This document shows positions 1-4,860 of a stretch of DNA of 6,148 nt, piece after piece (the first letter of the stretch is position 1; each line of letters opens with the position of its first letter). Origin of the DNA: RGIG7213 sp045657205 (GTDB lineage Bacteria; Bacillota; Clostridia; Oscillospirales; CAG-272); contig JAZOSS010000032.1 in NCBI GenBank assembly GCA_045657205.1, positions 1-6,148 of the forward strand, in the 5' to 3' direction. The translations under genes were made by a program, and so were the position numbers. The notes under the pieces were generated by a model. The model worked only from the letters and a program-made list of their open reading frames with translations. It was not told the DNA's origin and made no database searches.

Positions 1-378
1 ACCGTTATTCAGTAAATGAAGTGAAAAAACGGAGTACATTATTCCGTTTTCTACGCTCAATTCTTTATATATTTTTTGCGTGTAATCATTTTCGCACCCG
101 AGCGCTTTGTATATAAGAGCATATTTGAGTGACGTTACCGAAGATTGTTCGTTATCCGAAAGATACCCATCAAGCGTATTTATGTAATTGTTAAAATTAC
201 AACCGCTTTCCGTAAGTGCAAAAACGAACCATTCGGAAAAAGAAACGTTTTCGCAAACGTACGAGTTCAAAAAATCCTCTGCTGAATTTTTATCTTCAAG
301 CACGGATATATCAAATGCTTTAGGCATAAGCGAAAAAGCCAATGCCAAAAGCAATACCGTTACGATTATTTTGCGCAT
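1..378 (-). CDS. secreted alpha/alpha-toroid (prenyltransferase/transcobalamin-like) protein, N-terminal part
   Basis: This gene is open at the left edge: 126 codons are present, reading from ATG at 378-376 down to base 1 with no stop. The product starts MRKIIVTVLLLALAFSL, a classic signal peptide (basic n-region, hydrophobic core about residues 4-18), so it is exported. The mature part contains a SEWFVFALTESG-like helix (about 48-59), then an LKYALIYKALGCE-like helix (about 84-96) and an NGIMYSVFSLHLLNNG stretch at the edge. Paired helices of the type 'WxVFALxxxG ... ALxALG ... NGxxxxxFxLxxL' are typical of bacterial secreted prenyltransferase/squalene-cyclase-like repeats, the toroid fold shared with the N-terminal barrel of transcobalamin. 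The start overlaps the end of the upstream gene by 13 nt in another frame, so translation is probably coupled; the ribosome site (AAAAAGAG) is modest. It is the third gene of the B12-riboswitch operon. The family call is from remembered patterns, and the missing C-terminus could hold a DUF4430, SLH or sortase module. Confidence 0.72.
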   Translation of the reverse strand, partial: MRKIIVTVLLLALAFSLMPKAFDISVLEDKNSAEDFLNSYVCENVSFSEWFVFALTESGCNFNNYINTLDGYLSDNEQSSVTSLKYALIYKALGCENDYTQKIYKELSVENGIMYSVFSLHLLNNG

Positions 379-1121
379 CTTACTCTTTTTGTAAATACAA
401 AAGCGTAAAGCGATACTGTAAGCAAAGCAAATATAACAACGGCACAGTCGCTTGTTTGAGGGTTATCCGTTACGTTTACCGTACATACGGGCGGTACTAT
501 CGTTTTTCCTTCACACACAGCACTCACGGTTATTTTACCTGCGGTGTCTGTTTTTATTTTTACGTTACCGTTTTCATCCGTTTTGTATTCTGTCTTTTCG
601 CCGTTTACGGTTATTACAGCGTCCGAAAGAGGGGATGATCTATATTCCCAGTTTGCATCGTATCCGCCCTGCATAAGAGTAAGAGTTATCTCTTTATCTT
701 TGGATGCGGAAACGAAGGAACTTTCAAAATAGCAGTACGTGTCGGAAAATGAAACGGTATCGACGTAGACGAAAGCGTACACGGTATCACCGTTTGATAT
801 TTCGTCCGAAAGACTCATTGCAGGTGCGTTGTTGTGATAATATCCGTACGCACCTCCGTTTTCAACTCCGCACAGCTTCGTCATACTTATACCGTATTCG
901 GTATTTTCGTATCCGTAGTCGTCGGGGTTTGTATGTGCTGAGATCAGCGCATCGTTAAGCGTTATCTTTCCGTCGCCGTCGGCGTCTTTCAAGATAACTT
1001 CTTTGTTTGCAAATACAACGTCTCCGTTTGAAACGGTGACGTATGCCTTCTCCTCGGCAGCGCAAACGGATATGCCGAGAATGAACGTAATGATAAATAT
1101 GAAAACAACAGCCCTTTTCAT
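366..1121 (-). CDS. cell-wall-anchored DUF4430-like surface protein with calcium loop, Ig-like domain and sorting signal
   Basis: This is a 251-residue exported protein. Residues 1-22 form a signal peptide (MKRAVVFIFIITFILG core, cleavage probably near SVCA-A). There is a beta strand at about 25-45, then a loop D46-A-D48-G-D50-G-K52-I-T54-L-N-D57 that fits an EF-hand/dockerin calcium site (positions 1, 3, 5, 7, 9, 12). It leads into a helix and the segment 70-130 with GAYGYYHNN and ISNGDTVYAFVYVD, which resembles DUF4430, the C-terminal domain of transcobalamin-type proteins. Residues about 145-217 look like an Ig-like repeat (SDAVITVNG...TDENGNVKI...). The C-terminus has NPQTS (220-224), a hydrophobic span and a basic KRVR tail, the layout of a sortase substrate. 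A strong ribosome site (AAGGAAGGG) precedes ATG 1121, and the gene lies 4 nt after the small upstream gene. I infer extracellular ligand binding, most likely cobalamin given the riboswitch. No sortase gene is in the window. Confidence 0.85.
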   Translation of the reverse strand: MKRAVVFIFIITFILGISVCAAEEKAYVTVSNGDVVFANKEVILKDADGDGKITLNDALISAHTNPDDYGYENTEYGISMTKLCGVENGGAYGYYHNNAPAMSLSDEISNGDTVYAFVYVDTVSFSDTYCYFESSFVSASKDKEITLTLMQGGYDANWEYRSSPLSDAVITVNGEKTEYKTDENGNVKIKTDTAGKITVSAVCEGKTIVPPVCTVNVTDNPQTSDCAVVIFALLTVSLYAFVFTKRVRCAK

Positions 1122-1125
1122 TTCA

Positions 1126-1320
1126 TTACCCTTCCTTTCTTTTTTCTTTCAGCCCCGCTTTTTCGAGCGCTCTCGGCCAAGGCCCCAGGTGTGCTTTTAT
1201 TGCCATAACCTGCTCTTCGGTAAAGTCCGACCGTTTGGGAAAACGCACGATGCCTTCTTCGGTAAGTTCGTTTTGCTTCATCACCAGAAGCGAAATACAA
1301 ATATCCTTTGAATAAGTCAT
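1126..1320 (-). CDS. small (64 aa) protein with HNH-repeat-like helical motif
   Basis: The ATG at 1320-1318 is chosen because GGGAGG lies five bases upstream; longer versions of this frame would start inside the riboswitch leader. The product is 64 residues, soluble and basic at its C-terminus, with no signal peptide. The key stretch runs from IVRFPKRSDFTEEQVMAIK to LGPWPRALEKAGLK. The GxWxxALxxAGL pattern preceded by a short 'P..xDF' segment resembles the HNH-associated helical repeat (Pfam HNH_repeat), a small helix-turn-helix-like DNA-binding unit found beside homing endonucleases. Similar stand-alone small proteins occur in Clostridia as far as I recall, with no known function. It is the first gene after the riboswitch terminator and ends 4 nt before the surface-protein start, whose ribosome site sits in its last codons. 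A role as a local regulator or coupling ORF is speculation. Confidence 0.75.
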   Translation of the reverse strand: MTYSKDICISLLVMKQNELTEEGIVRFPKRSDFTEEQVMAIKAHLGPWPRALEKAGLKEKRKEG

Positions 1321-1325
1321 TATAT

Positions 1326-1331
1326 CCTCCC
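1326..1331 (-). promoter_or_regulatory. ribosome binding site of the 64-aa gene
   Basis: GGGAGG on the minus strand lies five bases before ATG 1320-1318. It decides the start of the small gene and shows that the region upstream is leader rather than coding. It abuts the terminator T-run with no gap. Confidence 0.88.
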
Positions 1332-1365
1332 AAAAATAAAAGTGCTTTTGCAGATGCAAAAGCAC
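1332..1365 (-). terminator. riboswitch-controlled intrinsic terminator
   Basis: On the minus strand GTGCTTTTGCA (1365-1355), a 2-nt loop, and TGCAAAAGCAC (1352-1342) form a perfect 11-bp stem followed by TTTTATTTTT (1341-1332). It lies at the end of the cobalamin leader and directly before the GGGAGG ribosome site, so it is the natural off-switch of the operon. Control is therefore most likely by early transcription termination, although nearness to the ribosome site could also affect translation. Confidence 0.9.
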
Positions 1366-1450
1366 GACAACAAGCTGCCGAAAAACACAGCCTCCGACAG
1401 TCTGCGGCCGCACTTTCCCTTGCCCGAAAATGATCCCAAAACGGGTGCCG

Positions 1451-1548
1451 GCATAAAGGCTGAGTATTCCGACTTTGCAGATAACTGACTTTACGGTAAT
1501 GGCGGTTGCGACGGATTTTCACCGAACTTCCCTCAATATCCTCTATGC
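1451..1548 (-). ncRNA. cobalamin (B12) riboswitch aptamer, compact form
   Basis: On the minus strand the RNA contains GGGAAG (1532-1527), then CGGTGAAAATCCG (1524-1512), which matches the hallmark GGGAAnnnGGTGnAAATCC core of cobalamin riboswitches. It is followed by a CGC-rich segment and an AGTCGGAATACTCAGCC element (1474-1458), a variant of the B12 box AGTCAGGATACCTGCC. The closing helix P1 is visible: GCATAGAGG (1548-1540) pairs with CCTTTATGC (1459-1451), nine pairs with one G-U. The peripheral insertion before the B12 box is reduced to a small hairpin (CAG-TTAT-CTG), so the aptamer is under 100 nt, shorter than many class I examples. It binds a cobalamin; the form cannot be told from the sequence. 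High cobalamin is expected to favour the downstream terminator. Confidence 0.85.
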
Positions 1549-1561
1549 AATATGTCCGATT

Positions 1562-1590
1562 ATGGTAACACAAAAAAGTCCTTTTGTCAA
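1562..1590 (-). promoter_or_regulatory. sigma-A promoter of the B12-riboswitch operon
   Basis: The minus strand reads TTGACA (1590-1585), a 17-nt spacer, then TACCAT (1567-1562) preceded by TGT, an extended -10. The -35 is perfect and the -10 matches four of six bases. The -35 lies inside the loop and 3' arm of the upstream regulator's terminator hairpin, and the T-run is part of the spacer. Transcription is predicted to start near 1555-1557, which places the whole aptamer in the transcript. Confidence 0.8.
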
Positions 1591-1603
1591 GTGACAAAAG
1601 GAC
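1572..1603 (-). terminator. intrinsic terminator of the XRE regulator gene
   Basis: GTCCTTTTGTCA (1603-1592), loop CT, and TGACAAAAGGAC (1589-1578) form a perfect 12-bp stem followed by six T (1577-1572) on the minus strand. It starts a few bases after the regulator stop. Its sequence also supplies the -35 of the downstream promoter, so terminator and promoter are one composite element. Confidence 0.9.
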
Positions 1604-1608
1604 ACAGG

Positions 1609-2502
1609 TCAAACTCTTATGAGAGCTGAATAAAGCTCGCCTTTCAAAGTGGCGTATTTGTATGCGTTTTTATAATCCTCACCCGAACGGCATATTGCTT
1701 CAAGATCGGAATATACATTATATAAAAGCTGGCACGTATGCTCTTTTTTGTTTCTTTTGAGGATATCGAGCATAATTTGCTTTGCTTCCTTGACGTTGTT
1801 TTTTGACATTTCGTACCTTGCGTGTATGTGCATCACGTAAGATTCATTTGAAAAAAGCGGAAGCTCTGCGGCGGATATTGCATATTCCGCACCGCCCGAG
1901 TCAATAAGATTAAGACAGTAAACATATAAGTATTCGCAAAGACAGTCGTTTCCGAAAAACGAGTCGTCGGAAAAGTCTTCAAAATCACCTGCGTATTTGC
2001 CGAAATAAAAATTGATAAGGTTGACGTACAGCTTTGCGTTCTTTCTTAAATTATCGGTGTTGTAAACAGTTTTGTCACAGCGGCTTATGCACGAGGAAAA
2101 ATATTTTTCGGCACTTACCATATCGCCCGACTTGTATTTTTCAACGCCGAGCTTCAAACAGCAGTCTGCAAGCAGGGCGGATGTTTCGTCGTCGAGCGAA
2201 TCGTCGCGGCAACGCTCAAATTTTTCAACAAGCTCGCTGTACGCACCGTCTTTGTACATCTGTTTAAGCTCGTCAAGCGAACGGCCTTTCTCAAATTCCG
2301 CTATATCGTCCTTTTCCGATAAAAGAAAACTGCGAGGAACAGAAAGCTTTGATGCAATATGATCTATCGTGGCAAGAGAAGGGGATGCACTTCCGTTTTC
2401 GATTTTGGAAAGCATATTTCTCGTTATGAAATCTCCTGCAAGCTGTGACTGCGTAAGCCCCCGCTTCAGTCTGAAATATTTTATCTTTTCTCCTAAATTC
2501 AT
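1609..2502 (-). CDS. XRE-family transcriptional regulator with TPR-like C-terminal domain
   Basis: This is a 297-residue cytoplasmic regulator. Residues about 4-60 form a Cro/C1-type helix-turn-helix (LGEKIKYFRLKRGLTQSQLA, then a recognition helix around ITRNMLSKIENG and PSLATIDHIASKL). The remainder is all-helical, with repeated A/Y/L-rich pairs such as YSELVEKFERC, SALLADCCLKLG and SGDMVSAEKYFSSC, resembling the TPR-like peptide-sensing part of Rgg/PlcR-type regulators. The start at 2502 is preferred over an upstream ATG at 2547: a weak ribosome site GGTGA precedes it, the HTH begins right there, and the predicted transcription start (about 2525) lies downstream of 2547. The gene is divergent from the plus-strand operon and directly upstream of the B12 operon. 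It may control the divergent operon or itself; its targets and any ligand are not shown by the sequence. Confidence 0.88.
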   Translation of the reverse strand: MNLGEKIKYFRLKRGLTQSQLAGDFITRNMLSKIENGSASPSLATIDHIASKLSVPRSFLLSEKDDIAEFEKGRSLDELKQMYKDGAYSELVEKFERCRDDSLDDETSALLADCCLKLGVEKYKSGDMVSAEKYFSSCISRCDKTVYNTDNLRKNAKLYVNLINFYFGKYAGDFEDFSDDSFFGNDCLCEYLYVYCLNLIDSGGAEYAISAAELPLFSNESYVMHIHARYEMSKNNVKEAKQIMLDILKRNKKEHTCQLLYNVYSDLEAICRSGEDYKNAYKYATLKGELYSALIRV

Positions 2503-2531
2503 AATTTCACCGATAATAAGTATTTTATTTA

Positions 2532-2560
2532 ATTTTAGCATAAACACTTCGTTATATCAA
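2532..2560 (-). promoter_or_regulatory. sigma-A promoter of the XRE regulator
   Basis: The minus strand reads TTGATA (2560-2555), a 17-nt spacer and TAAAAT (2537-2532) with an extended TGC just before the -10. Transcription would begin near 2525, leaving a leader of about 23 nt before ATG 2502. Arms AAACA and TGTTT about 20 bases apart (around 2542 and 2567) flank the -35 region and could be an operator, but this is weak. Confidence 0.72.
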
Positions 2561-2593
2561 CAACAATGTTTTAATAATTCGGAAAATAAAGCA

Positions 2594-2622
2594 TTGAATT
2601 TTGATAAAATATATGGTAAAAT
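2594..2622 (+). promoter_or_regulatory. sigma-A promoter of the nuclease-like/pepD/methyltransferase operon
   Basis: TTGAAT (2594-2599), a 17-nt spacer, then TAAAAT (2617-2622) preceded by TGG, an extended -10. Transcription should start near 2629. It is back to back with the regulator promoter, with about 34 bp between the two -35 elements, so a regulator bound in between could act on both. Confidence 0.75.
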
Positions 2623-2638
2623 CGTACCGTTGAGAAAA

Positions 2639-2689
2639 ATGCCATGTGCAAAGGTTCATATTCGGTGTTGTAAGGAAGTGAAAAAATGA
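2639..2689 (+). CDS. possible 16-codon leader peptide ORF
   Basis: An ATG at 2639 opens a 16-codon frame (MPCAKVHIRCCKEVKK) that stops with TGA at 2687-2689, overlapping the ATG of the next gene as ATGA. It has three cysteines and six lysine/arginine residues. It begins about ten bases after the predicted transcription start and has only a weak ribosome site (TTGAGA). The ribosome site of the downstream gene is within its last codons. It may be chance; a coupling or attenuation role would need translation evidence. Confidence 0.2.
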   Translation: MPCAKVHIRCCKEVKK

Positions 2690-3429
2690 CCGAAGACACT
2701 TTTTTTAATGAATTCCGTTTTGAAAAGGCGAAGGACGAGTATTTTAAAGGGGAACACAAGCGGTATAATATCGGTACTCTGTCGGAAGGTTCGCTTCATA
2801 TGATACTTAAATATTTCGTATGCCCCGATATGAAATATCACGAAGTCCCCCTGTGCGGATATATTGCCGATATTTTCAAAGACGGCAGGGTGACGGAAAT
2901 TCAGACGAGGGCTTTCGGAAATCTTGAAAAAAAGCTTGAGGCATTTTTGCCCGAATATAAAGTCGATATCGTGTATCCCGTAGCATACGTCAAACGCATA
3001 AGCAAAATAGATAAAGAAACGGGCGACGTGTCAAAACCGAGAAGATCACCGAAAAAAGGCAGGATACAGGAAGTGCTGCCCGAGCTGTTTTATATAAGAG
3101 AAAAGCTTGACTTTCCAAATTTGAAAATACATATCTGTATGCTTGAAATAACTGAATACAGATACGACAATCCGAAAAGAAAAGGAAGGACCGTAAGATA
3201 TGACAGAGTACCGACGTCATTCGTTTCGGTAATGTCGCTCGGCTGCGGTGAATATTCAAAGCTCATACCGCCTGAGCTTGGTGAAGAATTTACTTCAAAG
3301 GAATTTGCAAAGGCAAGCGGTCTTTGCGGTATGCGTCTGTCGGCATCACTTAAAACTTTGTGCCGGTGCGGTGCAATAAATATAAAAGGTAAAAAAGGAA
3401 AAGCGTATATATACGGTATCGAACCGTGA
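2686..3429 (+). CDS. conserved Clostridia protein, possible PD-(D/E)XK-like core with C-terminal winged helix
   Basis: This is a 247-residue soluble protein; AGGAAG lies seven bases before ATG 2686. I recognise it as a protein type widespread in Clostridia without an assigned function. Residues 29-38 (IGTLSEGSLH) carry E34 in a helix, followed by CGYIADIFKDG with D62 and TEIQTRAF with E71-x-Q73. The order E, D, then E-x-Q separated by a beta hairpin is what PD-(D/E)XK nuclease folds show, with Q in place of the usual K. Further conserved-looking parts are VDIVYPVAYVKRISKID (about 93-109), the basic PRRSPKKGR stretch (about 118-126), and LEITEYRYDNP with KRKGRTVRYDRVP (about 150-175). Residues about 200-247 (FTSKEFAKASGL...SASLKTL...KGKAYIYGI) look like a winged helix. 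It is first in an operon with pepD. DNA or RNA binding is likely; cleavage is inference only. Confidence 0.85.
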   Translation: MTEDTFFNEFRFEKAKDEYFKGEHKRYNIGTLSEGSLHMILKYFVCPDMKYHEVPLCGYIADIFKDGRVTEIQTRAFGNLEKKLEAFLPEYKVDIVYPVAYVKRISKIDKETGDVSKPRRSPKKGRIQEVLPELFYIREKLDFPNLKIHICMLEITEYRYDNPKRKGRTVRYDRVPTSFVSVMSLGCGEYSKLIPPELGEEFTSKEFAKASGLCGMRLSASLKTLCRCGAINIKGKKGKAYIYGIEP

Positions 3430-3456
3430 AAACAAGATGAGATAGAAGAGGAAAAA

Positions 3457-4860
3457 ATGACACATCTTCAGTATTTTTATGAAATATCAAAGATCCCGAG
3501 ACCGTCGGGCAAAGAAGAAAAAATAGCGGATTATCTGTGCGAATTTGCAGAAAAGCACGGACTTGAATATTACCGTGATGAAAACAGAAATGTCCTTATA
3601 AACAAACAGCCATCGGAAGGATATGAAAACGCACCGTCTTTCTGTATCCAGGGACATACCGATATGGTGTGTGAAAAAGATATAGACTCGGATCACGACT
3701 TTTCAAAAGATCCTATAGACGTCTATGAGGAAAACGGAATACTCAAAGCACACGGAACGACACTCGGCGCCGATAACGGTGCGGCAGTTGCAATAATGCT
3801 TGCACTGCTTTCGGGTGATCATAAAACACCGTATCTCCAGTGCTTGTTCACAGCAGAGGAAGAAACGGGACTTTGCGGTGCATCAAGTTTTGATTACAGT
3901 AAAATAACTGCTGATTTTATGATAAATATAGATGGCGAAGAGGAAGATGAGATACTTACCTCCTGTGCCGGCGGACTTCGTGTAAAGCTTGAAAACAAAT
4001 ATCCGACCGAGGAAAAGGACGAGTGCGTGAAAATTACAGTCGGCGGTCTTGCAGGAGGACATTCGGGCGCGGATATAGATAAAAACCGTACAAACGCTTC
4101 GCTCGTTATGTTCGAGCTTCTTTCAAGGCTTTGCAAAAAAGGCGCACGTCTGTGCAGTTTTGAGGGCGGAAGCAAGGATAATGCAATAACACCGTACGCT
4201 GTTGCGACGGTATATTGCGATGCTGATTTTGCAAATGAGGAAAGTAGTAAACTTGAAAAAGAACTTCTTCCCACTCTCTGCAAAGAAGATAAGGATATAT
4301 ATATTAATATAGAGAAAGACCGCGGCGGACGGTGTATTTCAAATGCAGACACGGAAAGCGTATGCTCTCTCGTGTCAAAATTGGAAACGGGTGTTATCAA
4401 AATGTCTTCAAGTGTTGAAGGCTTTGTAAGCACGTCGGCAAATATGGGTATTGTTAAGATTGAAAACGGAGCTGTTGAACTGTACCTTTCTGTCCGTTCC
4501 GAAGACGATGAAGAAAGAAATTCCGTCTGGGAAGAGTATGCAAAGATTTCATCCGATTACGGATACAGCAGCGAAAAAGGACAGGAATATCCAGGTTGGA
4601 AATTTAAAGAAAGCTCCCGACTCAGAGGACTTTACGCGGATGCCTATAAGGCTGTCACGGGAAAAGATATAAAAATAACGGCTATCCACGCAGGACTTGA
4701 GTGCGGAATAATATCAGGTGCGCTTCCGTCGCTTGACATAATTGCGATAGGTCCGCAGATGAATCACGTTCATACAACGGCTGAGTTTATGGAGATGGAA
4801 TCATTCAATCGTGTTTTCAAGACCGTGTGCCTGTGCCTTGAAAGGGCAAAAGATATATGA
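3457..4860 (+). CDS. pepD: aminoacyl-histidine (Xaa-His) dipeptidase, M20 family
   Basis: This is a 467-residue cytosolic zinc dipeptidase that splits Xaa-His and other dipeptides at the end of peptide breakdown. M20C features are clear: IPRPSG near the N-terminus (13-18), QGHTDMV with metal ligands H67 and D69, TLGADNGAA with bridging D106, the TAEEETG motif with catalytic E135 and ligand E136, MINIDGEEED with D159, TVGGLAGGHSGADID (about 190-206) opening the lid domain, and the C-terminal HVHTTAEFM with H439 as the last metal ligand. All key residues are present and the length is close to the family norm (about 480). The start is supported by AGAGG six bases upstream. The gene follows the nuclease-like gene after 27 nt and overlaps the next gene by ATGA, so it is mid-operon. 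Its exact substrate range is not visible. Confidence 0.95.
   Translation: MTHLQYFYEISKIPRPSGKEEKIADYLCEFAEKHGLEYYRDENRNVLINKQPSEGYENAPSFCIQGHTDMVCEKDIDSDHDFSKDPIDVYEENGILKAHGTTLGADNGAAVAIMLALLSGDHKTPYLQCLFTAEEETGLCGASSFDYSKITADFMINIDGEEEDEILTSCAGGLRVKLENKYPTEEKDECVKITVGGLAGGHSGADIDKNRTNASLVMFELLSRLCKKGARLCSFEGGSKDNAITPYAVATVYCDADFANEESSKLEKELLPTLCKEDKDIYINIEKDRGGRCISNADTESVCSLVSKLETGVIKMSSSVEGFVSTSANMGIVKIENGAVELYLSVRSEDDEERNSVWEEYAKISSDYGYSSEKGQEYPGWKFKESSRLRGLYADAYKAVTGKDIKITAIHAGLECGIISGALPSLDIIAIGPQMNHVHTTAEFMEMESFNRVFKTVCLCLERAKDI

Larger units (their letters stand above)
1321..1557 (-). promoter_or_regulatory. B12-operon leader (5' UTR) with expression platform
   Basis: The transcript probably starts near 1555-1557, seven or so bases after the -10, and runs about 235 nt to the first start codon. 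It holds the cobalamin aptamer (1548-1451), then about 85 nt of linker, then a terminator hairpin whose T-run touches the ribosome site. The linker contains a CCC-GTTTT-GGG mini-hairpin and a GC-rich palindrome (1403-1412, including GCGGCCGC). The segment CAGCCT (1462-1457) overlaps the 3' side of the P1 helix and can pair with AGGCTG (1393-1388). That gives one possible competing fold for switching, but I could not fold the RNA. A longer reading frame on this strand crosses the whole leader and is judged spurious. Confidence 0.75.

Noticed and set aside
26..50. AAAACGGA...TCCGTTTT hairpin that looks like a minus-strand terminator (T-run follows)
   Set aside because: It lies inside the open reading frame of the partial secreted protein, the loop is long (9 nt) and coding continues through it, so it is probably chance.
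1578..1603. 12-bp palindrome as a possible operator or attachment site
   Set aside because: Its position just after the regulator stop and the adjoining run of six T explain it as an intrinsic terminator. No flanking repeat or integrase supports an attachment site.
1118..1612. 164-codon minus-strand frame covering the region between the regulator and the surface-protein gene
   Set aside because: It starts inside the regulator's 3' end and runs through the promoter, terminator and cobalamin aptamer, with no ribosome site. The real gene here is the 64-codon frame at 1320-1126 in another frame.
2503..2547. 15-codon N-terminal extension of the XRE regulator (ATG at 2547)
   Set aside because: The predicted promoter lies across it and transcription would start near 2525. 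It has no good ribosome site, and HTH homology begins at the inner ATG 2502.
3894..4433. 179-codon minus-strand frame opposite pepD
   Set aside because: It is antisense to clear M20 dipeptidase motifs, with Ser-rich shadow composition and no recognisable features.
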